This document shows positions 1 through 63,476 of a DNA stretch of 64,000 nucleotides, in pieces. Position 1 is the stretch's first letter. Each line of letters opens with the position of its first letter. Under the pieces are notes generated by a model. The model saw nothing but the letters and a program-made list of their open reading frames with translations. It was not told the DNA's origin and ran no database searches. Source of the DNA: Odobenus rosmarus divergens (taxonomy: Eukaryota; Chordata; Mammalia; Carnivora; Odobenidae); NCBI RefSeq assembly GCF_000321225.1, contig NW_004450402.1:2909798-2973797 (forward strand), read 5' to 3'. Both the position numbers and the translations under genes were made by a program.

Positions 1-203
1 GTTCACACACAAATGAGTTAATGTAAAAATAGTTAGAACTGAATATGGTCTATAGTCTAGTTAACAGTATTAAACTAATGTCAGTTTCCTGATTTTGATA
101 TTGTACTACAGTAAGATATAGATATAATAAGGTAAGATATCCTTACCCTGGGGAAGCTGGATGAAGGCTTCAGGATACTCTTATGTATCATTTTTGCAAC
201 TTT

Positions 204-320
204 TTTTTTTTTTTAAGTAGGCTCCACACTCAGCCCAGAGCCCAAACTCAACCCTGAGATCAAGACCTGAGCTGAGATAAAGAGTAGGGCACTTAACTGA
301 CTGAGCCACCCAGGCGACCC
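204..320 (-). repeat. CAN-SINE, short form
   Basis: T-rich end (tail) at the left and an 'actgagccacccaggc' head at the right. Flanked by a direct repeat containing ATTTTTGCAACTT at about 190-203 and 321-334. The GA-rich middle is absent. Confidence 0.85.
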
Positions 321-432
321 ATTTTTGCAACTTTCTATCAGTCTCCAATTCTTTCAACATTAAGAAGTTAAAAAAAATCTACATGCACATAAAACAGTAT
401 ATGTTTTACAGAACATAAATAAATACACAGAA

Positions 433-468
433 ATGCCCTGCATATGTCTTTGCATCACTTCTTGTATG
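433..468 (-). repeat. 35-bp near-copy of part of AGL exon 26, in the following intron
   Basis: Bases 433-467 match 1137-1171 inside exon 26 with three substitutions. The sequence on both sides does not match. It is therefore a short local duplication of coding sequence, not a second exon. It has no splice sites and its frame meets a stop. Confidence 0.75.
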
Positions 469-639
469 TAAAGTCTCTAAAGGGTAATAAAATAAATTAT
501 CATTAGCCTTGCATTGGCTGCTGCTGATAGTATGCCATAAAAATAGGAATATGATGAAGTTCTAAGAGGTTAGAAAAGTAAATCTATTTTAACTCTGTAG
601 ATGAAACTTTTTACAAAAAGAATTTTGTAGGAGTCCAAG

Positions 640-845
640 TTAAAGAGACGGATTGTAAATGAAATCTTAGCTCTGCCACTTAGTAGCTCTGTGACTCTAG
701 GCAAGCTACTCTGCTTCAGTCATCTTATCAGTACAAATGGGAACAATACAACTCATCCCCAATGTTCTTGGGAGTGTAAATGGGAATAACATGGGTAAAT
801 TAGTTAGCATAATGCCTAGCACATAGTAAGCACTTATTTGTTATT
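640..845 (+). repeat. MIR element
   Basis: Contains MIR core landmarks: 'agctctgccacttagtagct' followed by 'ctctgtgactctaggcaag' and the 'tgcctagcacatagtaagca' end. Diverged. Confidence 0.75.
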
Positions 846-1075
846 ATAATTATAAATGCAACAACCAAAATTACCTCTCAAATTGGCTGACAAAATACAT
901 AAAATTTTATCTTTCCTCTAGAAACTCAAACTAAACCGGTAAGATCAGGAACTGTGTTAAACTTTCTCATTGTTATAGTATGAAGTTTTACACACAAATA
1001 AAATATTTGTCAAATACATGAACAATTACAGGGCTTAATTCCACCTCAGCAGTAAATCTTTACTATGTAAAGTTA

Positions 1076-53266
<52,191 letters not shown>

Positions 53267-53965
53267 CTATGAAACAAAAAGGAATTAAGATAAAGAAAAT
53301 AACTATTATCTTAAATACTTGAAGGCTGACAGCCGCACTTACATGTTCTAAATGTGTTTTAACCCTAGCAAAGAGAATGAATTTTATAAATAAGACCTGA
53401 GAAGGCAAATTAATAGTTTCCTCCCTTCGAGCACAATAGGACCAAAGCAAAACTATTGTTATAGATTCTTAAAACAAAAAACAAAACTAAATTATTCTCA
53501 GAGAAAAGCAATACATTTTGGAAAGACTGGATTTGGGCTGGGGGGAAAATTCCCGGTCCCAAGCCAAAAGGCGTTGAAGACTACAAACGGCACTTCTGCT
53601 TACAAGAGATCAGTCTGCTCAAAGATAACAGGTGGGAGAGCTCCCCATTCCCAAATTCGGGTTGGAAGCCACCAATGGGGAGATGAGAACAGAGGGAAGC
53701 AGTTGTCGCCCCTGGAATAGCTGCTGCAGACATAGGATGTACAGACAGAGCTATAGATAGAACGCATTTACCAGAGAGGCCAGCGGCATTCCTAGCACTT
53801 ACACTGAGCAAGTTATACGTGCGGCTTCTGGGACACCGCAGGACCCGCGACTCCGGGGTTGGGAGTCGGGGGAGGAGACGTGAAGGAAAGCAAAAGGGGA
53901 AAGACAGGCTGCCCAGGCGCAAAAAGCAGCTCCAGACATGGAGGGCCGGGAGCCGTGAAAGGCAA

Positions 53966-53977
53966 GGGGCGGGGCGG
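53966..53977. promoter_or_regulatory. Sp1/KLF-type GC box
   Basis: GGGGCGGGGCGG reads as two overlapping GC boxes in the CpG island. It matches the Sp1/KLF consensus. Binding is inferred. Confidence 0.6.
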
Positions 53978-54125
53978 CGGCAGCGGGGCCAGGGCCAAGG
54001 CCGCCGTGTGAATGGCAGAGAGCTTCTCCGTGACTCCGCCTCGCGCTGGTCCCCGAGGAGACCCTCGACCCCCACCCCGCCTCGAGCGCGCACGCCAGGG
54101 TGGGAGCTGTCAGGTCCCCTCGCCC

Positions 54126-54133
54126 ACTTCCGG
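54126..54133 (-). promoter_or_regulatory. ETS/GABP-type site
   Basis: ACTTCCGG on the plus strand is CCGGAAGT on the AGL strand, the core ETS/GABPA motif common in housekeeping CpG-island promoters. It lies about 35 bp from the CGCG palindrome. Confidence 0.55.
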
Positions 54134-54165
54134 GAGGCTCCGCGCCGGCTCGCCGCGACCACTAG

Positions 54166-54175
54166 TCTCGCGAGA
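54166..54175. promoter_or_regulatory. TCTCGCGAGA palindromic promoter element
   Basis: A perfect 10-bp palindrome matching the known CGCG element of CpG-island promoters, bound by BANP and ZBTB33-type factors in unmethylated or methylated form respectively. It probably sits at or just upstream of the AGL start sites. Confidence 0.65.
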
Positions 54176-54384
54176 CTGTGGTCAGCGGGGCCGGGCCGGG
54201 GAGGCGGCAGAGGCCGATGGGAGCAGCGAGCTTCTTTTTCTTCTCGCCGCTTAGGGAGGTGCGAAGTCCGGGTTGTGCACCTCATTTATCAGCCCGTGAG
54301 CTCATATTTGCACATTAGAGTGCTGCGGTAGAAGGCTGCCACTAAGTTAAGCTGCACAACAAGGTCGTTTTGTGGAACGGCTGA

Positions 54385-54600
54385 ATGGTGGGAGGCAAGC
54401 GACCTGGCTTCTAGTGCTTCTTCTACCACGAAGTGTTTTGTGTCTTTGTTTTGATTTTTAAAAAATTTAAAATATCTATTTATTATTATATTTTTTCATG
54501 GGGCCTAAGTTTGCTTGGCCCCAGTTCTCTGAATCTTGATTTCCCCATGTCTAAAATAAGGGGCCTGTGTGCAATCTCTGACATTCCATCCTTCATGTGT
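54385..54600 (+). repeat. Probable MIR
   Basis: 'gcgacctggcttctagtgct', 'tgatttccccatgtctaaaa' and 'caatctctgacattccatc' follow sense MIR order with an A/T-rich insert. Confidence 0.5.
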
Positions 54601-54759
54601 CTACCAACTCTAGTCTTAACACGGCACATCTTGAATGCAGAGATGGAACTACTAGGTAGGTGAAGTGTGGCCAGTTTACGAACAATTGAGGGTGCAAACT
54701 TGTACAACGTCTGGTTGTATCTCACGTACATTGCATAGACCTGAAGGTTGTATGGGGTT

Positions 54760-55005
54760 AAGGATAAGGAGGGCCCCTGTGGAGATGAGCACTGGGTGTT
54801 ATACTCAGCTAAAGAATAGTTGAACACTACATTAAAAACTAATGATGTACTATATGCTGACTAATTGAACACAATTAAAAAAGAACACTTGTTTTACAGT
54901 ATGGGCTCAATAAATATAACTACAATTCCTTAAAAAAGAAAAGGATCTACAGACCTGTACCCCTGAAACAAATAATACATTATATGTTTTTAAAAAAAGG
55001 ATCTC
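54760..55005 (+). repeat. Carnivore L1 3' UTR pieces
   Basis: 'gatgagcactgggtgttata', 'aaactaatgatgtactatat', then 'cctgtacccctgaaacaaat' and 'aatacattatatgt' are sense L1 3' ends, about 500 bp upstream of the CpG island. Confidence 0.7.
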
Positions 55006-56259
55006 TACTGGCTATAGCTGTACATATTTTAGGCCAGAACTTTAGGATGTGGTACAGATGCCTATGGGGATTTAATGCCTGGGGAAAAGAAAACCCCTCT
55101 TGTAGAGCACTTTGAAGACACCTAAGGATCGTGAGAAAACGGACAAAAGATTTGTTGGAGTGTGGTGAAAAATCTTGCTTCCCTTATTGTGGAAATACTG
55201 TAGGTCCAAAAACAATAATGGTTTAAAAACTGAAGATCCCGAAATGTTTGTTTCCGTAGATTTCTGAGAATGGCTAGTTGCAAGTGGTCCAAAACTGAGT
55301 TTGGGAATCTGTAGTTCACTTATTCATTCAACTAGTATTTATTGAGCACCTAGGATTTGCCAGGCATGGAAGTGAAACAAATTCACTGCCCTCGTGGAAC
55401 TCCTACATTTTATTTGTGGGAGACAGATAAATTATATAAGTAAATTATATAAGATAATGAAAGGTTGTAAGAAAAAGAAGAGTGAGAAGTGGACGTGTGG
55501 AAGAGTCAGGAGAGGGATGTTTGCAACTGTAAATATAATAGTCAGTAAAGGACTTGCTGGTAAATTGACATTTGATCCCAATCAGAGTAAGAGGAGGGAG
55601 GATCTCCAGGGTAGAGGGTTACACACAGAGGTACAGGAGTGGAAAGGCCATGAGGTAGGAGCATATTTGGTGGATTCAAGGAGGCCACCATAACTGAGAA
55701 GAGAGTGGTAAGAACTTAGGACAGATAATGGAGTGGGGTTGGCAGCCAGATCTTATAAGGCTTTGTAGGCTATGGCAAGGATTTGGGCTTTTAATCAGGG
55801 CAAAAGAGACATTGGAGGATTTTGAACAGAGGAGTGACGTAATCTGGTAGACCTTCTAAAAGGATTACTCTGCAACTTTATAGTTGAGACATGCTAGAAG
55901 TGTAAAATAGCTAAATAAGCTGGAGGGTGTAGTGGGGAAGGAAGCAAGATCAGTTATTTCAGTTAACCAAGAGCTACTGGGGTGTCTGTGTGTGAGAGAG
56001 AGCGAGAAAGAGAAAAAAAGAAGGTATAGTAGTAAAGGTGGTAAGAAGTTTTGAATTATGGATCTATTTTGAAAGTAGAGCTTATACAGATGGATAGAAA
56101 GGAGTCATGGATGATTCTAAGATTTTTAGCCTGAGCAACCAGAAGATTACTGTCCAATAGAAATACATGGAAAAAAAAAAAGAAATATGTGCTACATAGG
56201 TAAAAAAATCTTTCAAGTAGCATCAAAAAAGTAAAAAGAAACAGGTGAAATTAATTTTA

Positions 56260-56419
56260 AAGATTTTATTTATTTATTTGACAGAAAGAGACATAGCAAG
56301 AGAAAGAACACAAGCAAGGGGAATGAGAGAGGGAGAAGCAGGCTTCCTGCTGAGCAGGGCGCCCGATGCAGGGCTTGATCCCAGGCCCCTGGGATCATGA
56401 CCTGAGCCGAAGGCACCCC
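56260..56419 (-). repeat. CAN-SINE with a deleted head
   Basis: Target repeat AGGTGAAATTAATTTTA at 56243-56259 and 56420-56436, identical. The sequence jumps from 'gagccgaaggca' to 'cccc', losing about 30 bp of the tRNA-like head. Confidence 0.92.
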
Positions 56420-56467
56420 AGGTGAAATTAATTTTAATAATATATTTGATTTAACTCAGTATATCTT

Positions 56468-56663
56468 GGGGCGCCTAGGTGGCTCAGTCGTTAAGCCTTT
56501 GCCTTCGGCTCAGTTCATGATCCCAGGGTCCTGGGATCGAGCCCCGCATCGGGCTCCCTGCTCCTTGGGAAGCCTGCTTCTCCCTCTCCCACGCCCTCTG
56601 CTTGTGTTCCCTCTCTCGCTGTGTCTCTCTCTGTCAAATAAATAAATAAAATTTAAAAAAAAG
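56468..56663 (+). repeat. CAN-SINE
   Basis: Target repeat TTTAACTCAGTATATCTT at 56450-56467 and 56664-56681, identical over 18 bp. Complete element with both pol III boxes recognisable. Confidence 0.94.
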
Positions 56664-57130
56664 TTTAACTCAGTATATCTTAAACATTATTTAAACATGC
56701 AATCAATATAAAATGTTATTGATGAGATATTTTAGGTTCTTTTTTCCTGATAAGTCTTCAAAATTTGGTGTGTATTTTACACTTTTAGCATGTCTCAATT
56801 ATGATAGATACATTTCAAGCACTCCATAGCTTTGTGGCTAGTGGCTAGTGGCTACCATATGGACAGTGCAGAAGAAGCTACCATTTAATGAGAGAGGAAG
56901 GAAAGGGAAGGAGCAGAATTGGAGGATGAAATTCAGGAGTTTGGGTGTAGACTATCAGTAACCAAATGAAGATAACTATTCATTTGTTTGACATGACTGT
57001 CAAATATCCAAGTGGAGATACTGAATGATCACTTGTAGCCCTGGTCTCTACAGTAGTGTTTTTCAAATTGTAAGTCATAACCCATTGAGGGTTGTAAAAG
57101 TAATTTATTAGTTGCAACCAATGATTTTTA

Positions 57131-57339
57131 TTTTTTTAAAAGATTTTTATTTATTTATTTGTCAGAGAGAGAGAGAGCGCGTGGCAATGCAAGCCCAAGC
57201 AGGGGGAGCAGCAGGCAGAGGGAGAAGCAGGCTCCTTGCTCAGCAGAGAGCCTAATGTTGGGACTTGATCCCAGGACCCTGGGATCACAACCTGAGCTGA
57301 AGGCAGACACTTAACCAACTGAGCTACCCAGGCGTCCCC
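57131..57339 (-). repeat. CAN-SINE
   Basis: Target repeat GCAACCAATGATTTTTA (57114-57130) against GCAACCAACGATTTTTA (57340-57356). Confidence 0.92.
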
Positions 57340-57524
57340 GCAACCAACGATTTTTAAAATAGGAAAGAGCTGAATGCACTGTACCTGGTAAGACTATTAT
57401 TTTAAAAAAACTTCTGTTTCTATTATTTTTTGTTGTACTGGATCATGTAATCCTCCAAGGGGTCATGGTCAGAAACATGTTTGAGAGCCACTGCTCTAGG
57501 GTGTATGCTGTAGAAAAGCATAAT

Positions 57525-57900
57525 AATCCATGATTATGAAATGTGCCTGGGTTTTCAACCCAGCTCTGCCCCTAACTCGCTGTGAAGCTTTGGAAAATAC
57601 TCAACCTTTTTGTGCTTTGGTTTTTACAACTGTAAAATAGGGATAAACATAGAAGCTACTATTAATTTCTTTTATTTTTTTTAAGATTTTATTTATTCAT
57701 TTGACAGAGAGAGAGAGAGAGAGGGAACACAAACAGGGGGAGTGGAAGAGGGAGAAGCAGGCTTCCTGCGGATCAGGGAGCCCGATGCGGGGCTCGATTC
57801 CAGGACCCTGGGATCATGACCTGAGCCGAAGGCAGACTCTTAATAACTGAGCCACCCAGGTGCCCTTAGAAGCTACTATTAATTGAATGGGGACTTAGAA
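57525..57900 (+). repeat. MIR element split by a SINE
   Basis: 'ttcaacccagctctgcccct', 'ctgtaaaatagggataaaca', and after the SINE 'gaactgtgcctgagacgtac'. Confidence 0.75.
57668..57867 (-). repeat. CAN-SINE inside the MIR
   Basis: Target repeat AGAAGCTACTATTAATT at 57651-57667 and 57868-57884, identical over 17 bp. Confidence 0.94.
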
Positions 57901-59104
57901 CTGTGCCTGAGACGTACTAAGTACTGTGGAAGTACAAATATTAGAGTGGGACCCTAACTGATGTGAAACACAGTTCATGTTCATGTTTGTCTTCAGGCTC
58001 TCCTACCCATACCCCCTTCCACTTTTAGTCTGTCCTATGACCCTCTCGTTGCACTGCCCTCCTGTTCGTCACTCTTCTCCAGGGCTCCAAAATTAGCCTT
58101 TCTTGCTGTCCCTCCGCCAGCAAAACTGTCACGTTAGTGCCCAATATTTCAGCTAGAAATAAGGAGTAAAACAGACTGACGAAACGAATTCCTTTAGTGG
58201 GGAATTATTCTTATACAAATGCTTGAATTTTAAAAGATCTGTCAATCCAAAATGATCTTAATTTTGGAAATTTCATATTGTGAAAGAAAGTGAGGAATGT
58301 TAAGTAATGAAAACATCATGATTCAATGTGATGTGTCTCCAAGATTACATTTACAATTACATCTACAAGCCACATAGTGCCCTTTTAAAAAAGGAAAGTC
58401 ACACTAGTGTGCTATTTGTGACGTTCTTGGAATGCCGGTGAATTTGCTGTCTAGGGCTACAGTGGTGCCATGTGCTGTCTTCATTTTGGCAAACATTTGT
58501 CATGAGCCTGTCCTGTGCATAACAGTGAACTATATATACACAATAATCTCATACTGGAGTTGTCAGGAGAAGAATCTCCTTGAGGAACATCCGATGGATA
58601 ATCTCAGCTATTTGGCAGTGACTCTAGTGTTTTCTAAAACATTGCTATTAATGTATTTGGGGAGTGGAAGAAGGGCTGTAGTCAGAAGGGTCAGAAAACA
58701 CTACAGTGTTTCTTAAGGTCTGTGTATGTGTGTGTCTGTCTTTGGAAAGGAAAGGAGTTATTTGGGGGTATTATGTATAGTTCAGTCCCAATCCTGGGAT
58801 AATTTGGGTCTGAAGTGGACAAGTCTGCCTCATTTAGTTTTTATATCCATCAGCATTTTTTGGTGTATTTTATTTTGTAGCAATAATATACTGACATTGT
58901 TAATAATATTATTTTGTAAAATTTGGAATTGTGTTTCCAAAATCTCTTCTAAATTGAACAATTTATTCTGCACTTTTTTGAAATATCCAGATTTAGCCAG
59001 TGAAGAGAAGAAGGGGAGATAGGAAAGGAAATAGAGTTGACGTCAGACTAGTAGAAGGACCTAATATAATGAGAGAGAGATGGAAACCAGAGAGAGATTT
59101 TTTG
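57901..59104. other. Upstream region: no recognised feature
   Basis: No gene-like ORF. The two short plus-strand ORFs near 58432-59022 have low-complexity hydrophobic translations and no match I recognise. Confidence 0.5.
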
Positions 59105-59290
59105 AAAAGGGGGTCGTACAATATAAAGAAAACGGACTTTGGAAACAAACCAGGGATTAGTTTTAATCTCTCTGAATTACAGTTGGTTCATCTGTAAAAT
59201 GGAGAGAATAACACTTCACTTGGAGGATCATTATGAAGATTAGATGAAATAATGAAAGCATCTATCAAAAATCAGGTTTTTAATAAATGA
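59105..59290 (+). repeat. MIR element
   Basis: 'aacggactttggaaacaaac', 'ttggttcatctgtaaaatgg' and 'tatgaagattagatgaaata' show sense MIR order. Confidence 0.75.
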
Positions 59291-59663
59291 TAGTCTAAAA
59301 AGAGAAGGGCTGATAGCTAGTTGTCTTTGCTGGGTGACTGGGTGTCTAGCTGCTATGGCAGTTAGACAAAGCAGATGAAGAAGAGTCTCCCAGAGCATGG
59401 GAATCAAAAGACATAATCAAAAGGTATCTTACTCCGTGAAGAGGGAGTATAAAAGTGAATTCATAGAGTGAAGTCAGAGCCCAGGGTTTTAGCCTAAATT
59501 ATAGAAAACAGAGGAAGGACATTAAGAATGAAGTAAGGTTTAGTTGCTGTGCAATTAATATTTGTTAGAAAAATTATTGAGATGCACATATATAGAGGTA
59601 AAGATAGTTGTATTTTATTTTTATTTTTTATTTATTTTTTTAAAGGGATTACATACAACTCTT

Positions 59664-59848
59664 TTTTTTAAAGATTTTATTTATTTATTTATCAGAGAGA
59701 GAGAGCACAAGCAGGGGAGTGGTAGGCAGAGGGAGAAGCAGGCTCTCCACTGAGCAAGGAGCCCTATGCGGGACTCCATCCCAGGACCCTGGGATCGTGA
59801 CCTGAGCCTAAGGCAGACACTTAACCGATTGAGCCACAACTGAGCCCT
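59664..59848 (-). repeat. CAN-SINE, head damaged
   Basis: 'aaagattttatttatttatt' to 'cttaaccgattgagccacaa'. The final 'cccaggcgcccc' is replaced. Confidence 0.87.
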
Positions 59849-59940
59849 GATGTTTTTATTAAAAAACAAAAAAATAACAGTCAAAACTTGGGCTCTTAGA
59901 GCTTGCATAGGAAAAATCATTTAAAAAGTCCTGACAATCA

Positions 59941-60127
59941 GGGTGCCTGGGTGACTCAGTCAGTTAAGTGTCTCCCTTTGGTTCAGGTCATGATTCCAGG
60001 GTCCTGGGCTGGAGCCTAGCATGGGCCTCCGTGCTCAGCAGGGGGTCTGCTTCCCCCGCCTTCCTTCCGCACCTCCCCTCCCTCTCTCTCTCTCTCTCAA
60101 ATAAATAAATAAAGTCTTTAAAAAAAA
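59941..60127 (+). repeat. CAN-SINE
   Basis: Head 'gggtgcctgggtgactcagt' and a tail of 'ctcaaataaataaataaagt'. Flanked by AAAAAGTCCT on both sides. Confidence 0.9.
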
Positions 60128-60975
60128 GTCCTAAGCATTGATATAACAAATAGACCAAAAACAGTGTATGGAATGCTTGGAAACCACGATAGGAGGAAAC
60201 TTGAGATGGTTTTTTAATGGTGATAGTTTCTTTTCTCTAATGATAGGTCTTATAAAATGTTCTTTGGCCCCAAATTTAAAGCTAAATCATTTTACCCTTG
60301 CAAATAAATTTAACTTCCTGTTGAAATCCTGACTCCAGAGTTTCCCTGTAGAAAGGTTTAGAGTCGGCAGTCTGGCTGGGGAGGAACGACAAGAGAAGGA
60401 GGGCTTGAGCTGATTTTCTATATTTGTAAGGACTACTTCGGCTGCATATGACAGAAAAAAACAAAACAAAACAAAGTAACAGTGCCTTAAACAAGAGATA
60501 AATTTGTTTATCACATAAAACTTTAGAGGTGAGCAGTTCAAAGCTGGTGTGGCAGCTCTGTTAAGTCATCAGGAAGCCAGGCTCTCTCCAGCTCACAGCT
60601 GCCTCCCTCTTATTTTGTGGACCTTGTCATGGTACGAGAAGGCTACCAGAGCTCTAGCTATCATGTCCAAGTTCGGGCCACATGATGGAGGAGGAGGAAA
60701 AGAAGGATGCACCTCCTCCCTTTAAGTATTCCTGGAGATACCAGACAGCATTTCTGCTTCTCTCATTCACCAAAACTTGGTCAGCTGCATCTAGGCAGCA
60801 GTGAGACTAGTCCAAACCCAGGTTTTGTTATTAAGGAAAGAGAGAATGAATAAGTAGTGTCTGTTACAGTTTGCATGGTACTTTATTTTTTATTCTAATT
60901 GTTTTCAAAGCGATACAGTTTGGAGCAGGAGGGTGGAAGGCTCAGGGGGAATGTCTCCAAGAAAAGAATTGGGGA
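60128..60975. other. Upstream region: no recognised feature
   Basis: Mixed-composition DNA with an (AAAAC)n-like stretch near 60459-60475. No gene-like ORF. Confidence 0.5.
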
Positions 60976-61300
60976 GGAGGGCACCTGTCTGGCTCAGTTG
61001 GTAGAGTGTGTAACCTTTGATCTCGGGGTTGTGAGTTTTTTTTTTTTTTAAGATTTTATTCATTCATTTGAGACACAGAGATTCACACAGAGAAAGAGAG
61101 TGCCTGAACAGGGGGAGAGGCAGAGAGAGAGGGAGAAGCAGGCTCCCTACTGTGTCAGGAGCCCAATGTGGGGCTTGATTCCAGGACCCTGGGATCATGA
61201 CCTGAGCAGAAGGCAGACACTTAACCATCTCAGCCACCCAGGCACCCCGTGGTTGTGAGTTTGAGCCCCACATGTGGCGTAGAGATTGCTTAAAAAAAGA
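60976..61300 (+). repeat. Older CAN-SINE interrupted by another SINE
   Basis: Left part 'gggcacctgtctggctcagt' to 'ggggttgtgagttt'. Right part resumes 'gtgagtttgagccccacatg' and ends 'gattgcttaaaaaaagaaaa'. Confidence 0.85.
61038..61250 (-). repeat. CAN-SINE nested in the older SINE
   Basis: Target repeat GGTTGTGAGTTT (about 61025-61037 and 61251-61262) is the host SINE's own sequence. Confidence 0.9.
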
Positions 61301-61879
61301 AAAGAAAAGGGCATAGAAAAGAAAAGAAAAAAGATGGAACTGATTGTTTAGTGTGCTTGGCCACACTGAGAGACGTTTCACAAAAACCTTAGTTTTCTGT
61401 CAGAAAGCTTGGGGGTGATGAAGCAAACAAACTTGCCAAAAAAATTGAAAAAGTCCAGTTGGAGACTGCAGTTATAGATCTGTCAGCCAAATGAGCTTGC
61501 TACAACCAAACTCCAGAACCAGCCAACTTATTCTCCCCATCACAGACGGATTGGGGAAATCATGCTCCCTGCATGTTTATTCCCCAGAAAGAAGGACAGA
61601 GGTGAGCCAAGCTGACCAGTTATTTTTCCCAAATTTACCAACTAGGTAAATCACTCCCCCTCCCCAGGAGTGGAGTGAGTTAACTAGAGTAAAGAGAAGC
61701 CAGAGGTTTGTTTAGGGAAGCTCTTTCTTCAAAAAAATAGAATTAGGGAAAAACATTCATCTTCAGACATTGTGCAAATCCCTTAACCTCTTTTGTGCTC
61801 TACTTCCTAAGCTGTAATTTATTTTTCAAGTATATGTAAAAGTAAAATGTCAGAAATGTTTCAAAAATTAATATATACC

Positions 61880-62115
61880 CTATAAATAGTTAATAACAGT
61901 TAATATTTAATGAACATCGAAGAGGTGCCAGGCACTGTTCTAAGCACATTACGCGTACTAACTCAATTCCCAAAACAACATTATTATTACCCCTAATTTA
62001 AAGATATGGAAACTGAATGCCCAAGCTTAAGTAACTTGTTTAAGGACACATAGCAGTCAAGGGGAGGAATGTGATTTCAACTGCATTCTCAGTGATTCTG
62101 TTCAGTAAACTCTAA
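61880..62115 (-). repeat. MIR element
   Basis: 'ggtgccaggcactgttctaa', 'ctaatttaaagatatggaaa' and 'taagtaacttgtttaaggac' are reverse MIR. Confidence 0.8.
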
Positions 62116-62394
62116 ATCTGAGGGCACTGATGTTATCCCCATGGCGTGGAAATCAATAAAGGTTTTATAAATTGAATTTGGATGTTGCTGACTGTATATA
62201 TGCCTGTGTCAACAGTGAGTTTTTTTTCTTTTAGGAATATTCTGGCTAATCTAATAGTCATCTCAGGACAGCTCCTTCAGGAAATCTTTCCCACCTTGCC
62301 CTTCCCACCATGGGTCTGGGTTAGGTGTGCCTCCTTCATGTCCTCTATTGTATGTTATATGATATCATGTTAAATGAGGACTGTCTTTTTCTTT

Positions 62395-62588
62395 TTTTAA
62401 AGATTTTATTTATTTATTTGACAGAGAGAGACAATGTGAGAGAAGGAATGCAGGGGGCGTGGGAGAGGGAGAAGCAGGCTTTCCGCTGAGCAGGGAGTCT
62501 AATGCGGGGCTCGATCCCAGGACTCTGGGATCATGACCTGAGCCAAAGGCAGACGCGCTTAACGCCTGAGCCACCCAGGCACCCCAAT
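62395..62588 (-). repeat. CAN-SINE
   Basis: Target repeat GACTGTCTTTTTCTTT at 62379-62394 and 62589-62604, identical. Confidence 0.93.
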
Positions 62589-62983
62589 GACTGTCTTTTT
62601 CTTTTCTCCCTTTCCCACTAGAATTTTTGAGGCAGGGATTGTGTTTTCTGTCTCTGGACGGTAGAGTTGTAAAATTATTTGCACTTCTTAGATATACTAA
62701 GAAAACTATACTTTCTTCTTTCAAAATAATTTAAATAAGCCCTCTATTTTAGAATAGTTTTAGAGTTAAAAAAATAGTTGCAAGAGGGTATAGAGACATC
62801 CCGATTTCTTCAAGCCCAGGTTCCCCTATTGTTAACATCTTACAGTAATAGTATGATGTATTTGTTACAATTAGTGAACTGATATTGACACATTATTATA
62901 GTCCATAGTTTATTCAGACTTCCTCAGTTTTTACCTACTATCCTTTTTCTATTCTGGGTTCCCATCAGGATACCACATTATTT

Positions 62984-63178
62984 TATTTTTTTAAAGTTTT
63001 ATTTATTTTTTAACAGAGAGAGAGACAGTGAGAGAGGGAACACAAGCAGGGAGAGTGGGGGAGGGAGAAGCAGGCTTCCCGCCAAGCAGGGAGCCCAGTG
63101 TGGGACTTGATCCCAGGACCCTGGGATCATGACCTGAGCCGAAGGCAGACGCTTAACTGCTGAGCCACCCAGGCGCCC
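62984..63178 (-). repeat. CAN-SINE in L1
   Basis: Target repeat ACCACATTATTT (62972-62983) against ACCACATTACTT (63179-63190). Confidence 0.92.
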
Positions 63179-63251
63179 ACCACATTACTTTTAGTTGTCA
63201 TGTTTCCTTAAACTGCTTTTGGCTGTGACAGTTTCTTAGACTTTCCTTTTT

Positions 63252-63476
63252 TATTTTTAATTAATTAATTAATTAATTAATTTTTAGATTTTTTTAATAT
63301 ATTTATTTGAGAGAGAAAGAGAGCATGAGTGGAGGGGAATAGGGGCAGAGGGAGAGGGAGAAGAAGCAGACTCCCCACTGAGCAGGGAGCCCCATGTGGG
63401 GCTTGATCCTAGGACCCTGGGATCATGACCTAAGCCAAAGGCAAACGCTTAACCGACTGAACAACCCAGGCACCCC
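63252..63476 (-). repeat. CAN-SINE in L1
   Basis: Target repeat AGACTTTCCTTTTT at 63238-63251 and 63477-63490, identical. An (AATT)n run near its tail. Confidence 0.92.

Larger units (their letters stand above)
53803..54180 (-). other. AGL: Probable non-coding first exon of AGL (start uncertain)
   Basis: On the AGL strand the island runs into CAGT|GTAAGTG, a near-perfect splice donor whose GT is at 53802-53801. A weaker alternative, CTG|GTAAAT, lies about 30 bp further downstream. Because the ATG lies in a separate exon with a strong acceptor at 53268-53267, a 5' UTR exon is required somewhere here. The 5' boundary given is a guess at the palindrome element and is not a mapped start site. 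Confidence 0.5.
53819..54275 (-). promoter_or_regulatory. AGL: CpG-island promoter of AGL
   Basis: The only G+C-rich, CpG-dense stretch in the window, just upstream of the first exons of AGL and surrounded by A+T-rich DNA. It holds an Sp1-type GC box (53966-53977), an ETS/GABP-type site ACTTCCGG (54126-54133) and a perfect palindrome TCTCGCGAGA (54166-54175). I see no convincing TATA box, as expected for a broadly expressed metabolic gene with dispersed start sites. Which bases are transcribed cannot be told from sequence alone. Confidence 0.85.
55330..57060 (+). repeat. Old medium-reiterated repeat, split by two SINEs
   Basis: 'ttattgagcacctaggattt', 'ttgtaggctatggcaaggat', 'gacattggaggattttgaac', 'gaggagtgacgtaatctggt' and 'aaatatccaagtggagatac'. 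The longest copy of the family also seen at 42040 and 50290. Confidence 0.55.

Noticed and set aside
53581..54285. A 234-codon ORF on the minus strand and a 170-codon ORF on the plus strand in the CpG island
   Set aside because: G+C-rich DNA has few stops, the translations are Arg/Pro-rich and low-complexity, and both overlap each other and the promoter. No product is recognisable.
56468..56560. A tRNA gene, because the SINE head has pol III A and B box sequences
   Set aside because: The sequence is the head of a SINE with target repeats and a tail. The cloverleaf is degenerate, and the same head occurs dozens of times in the window.
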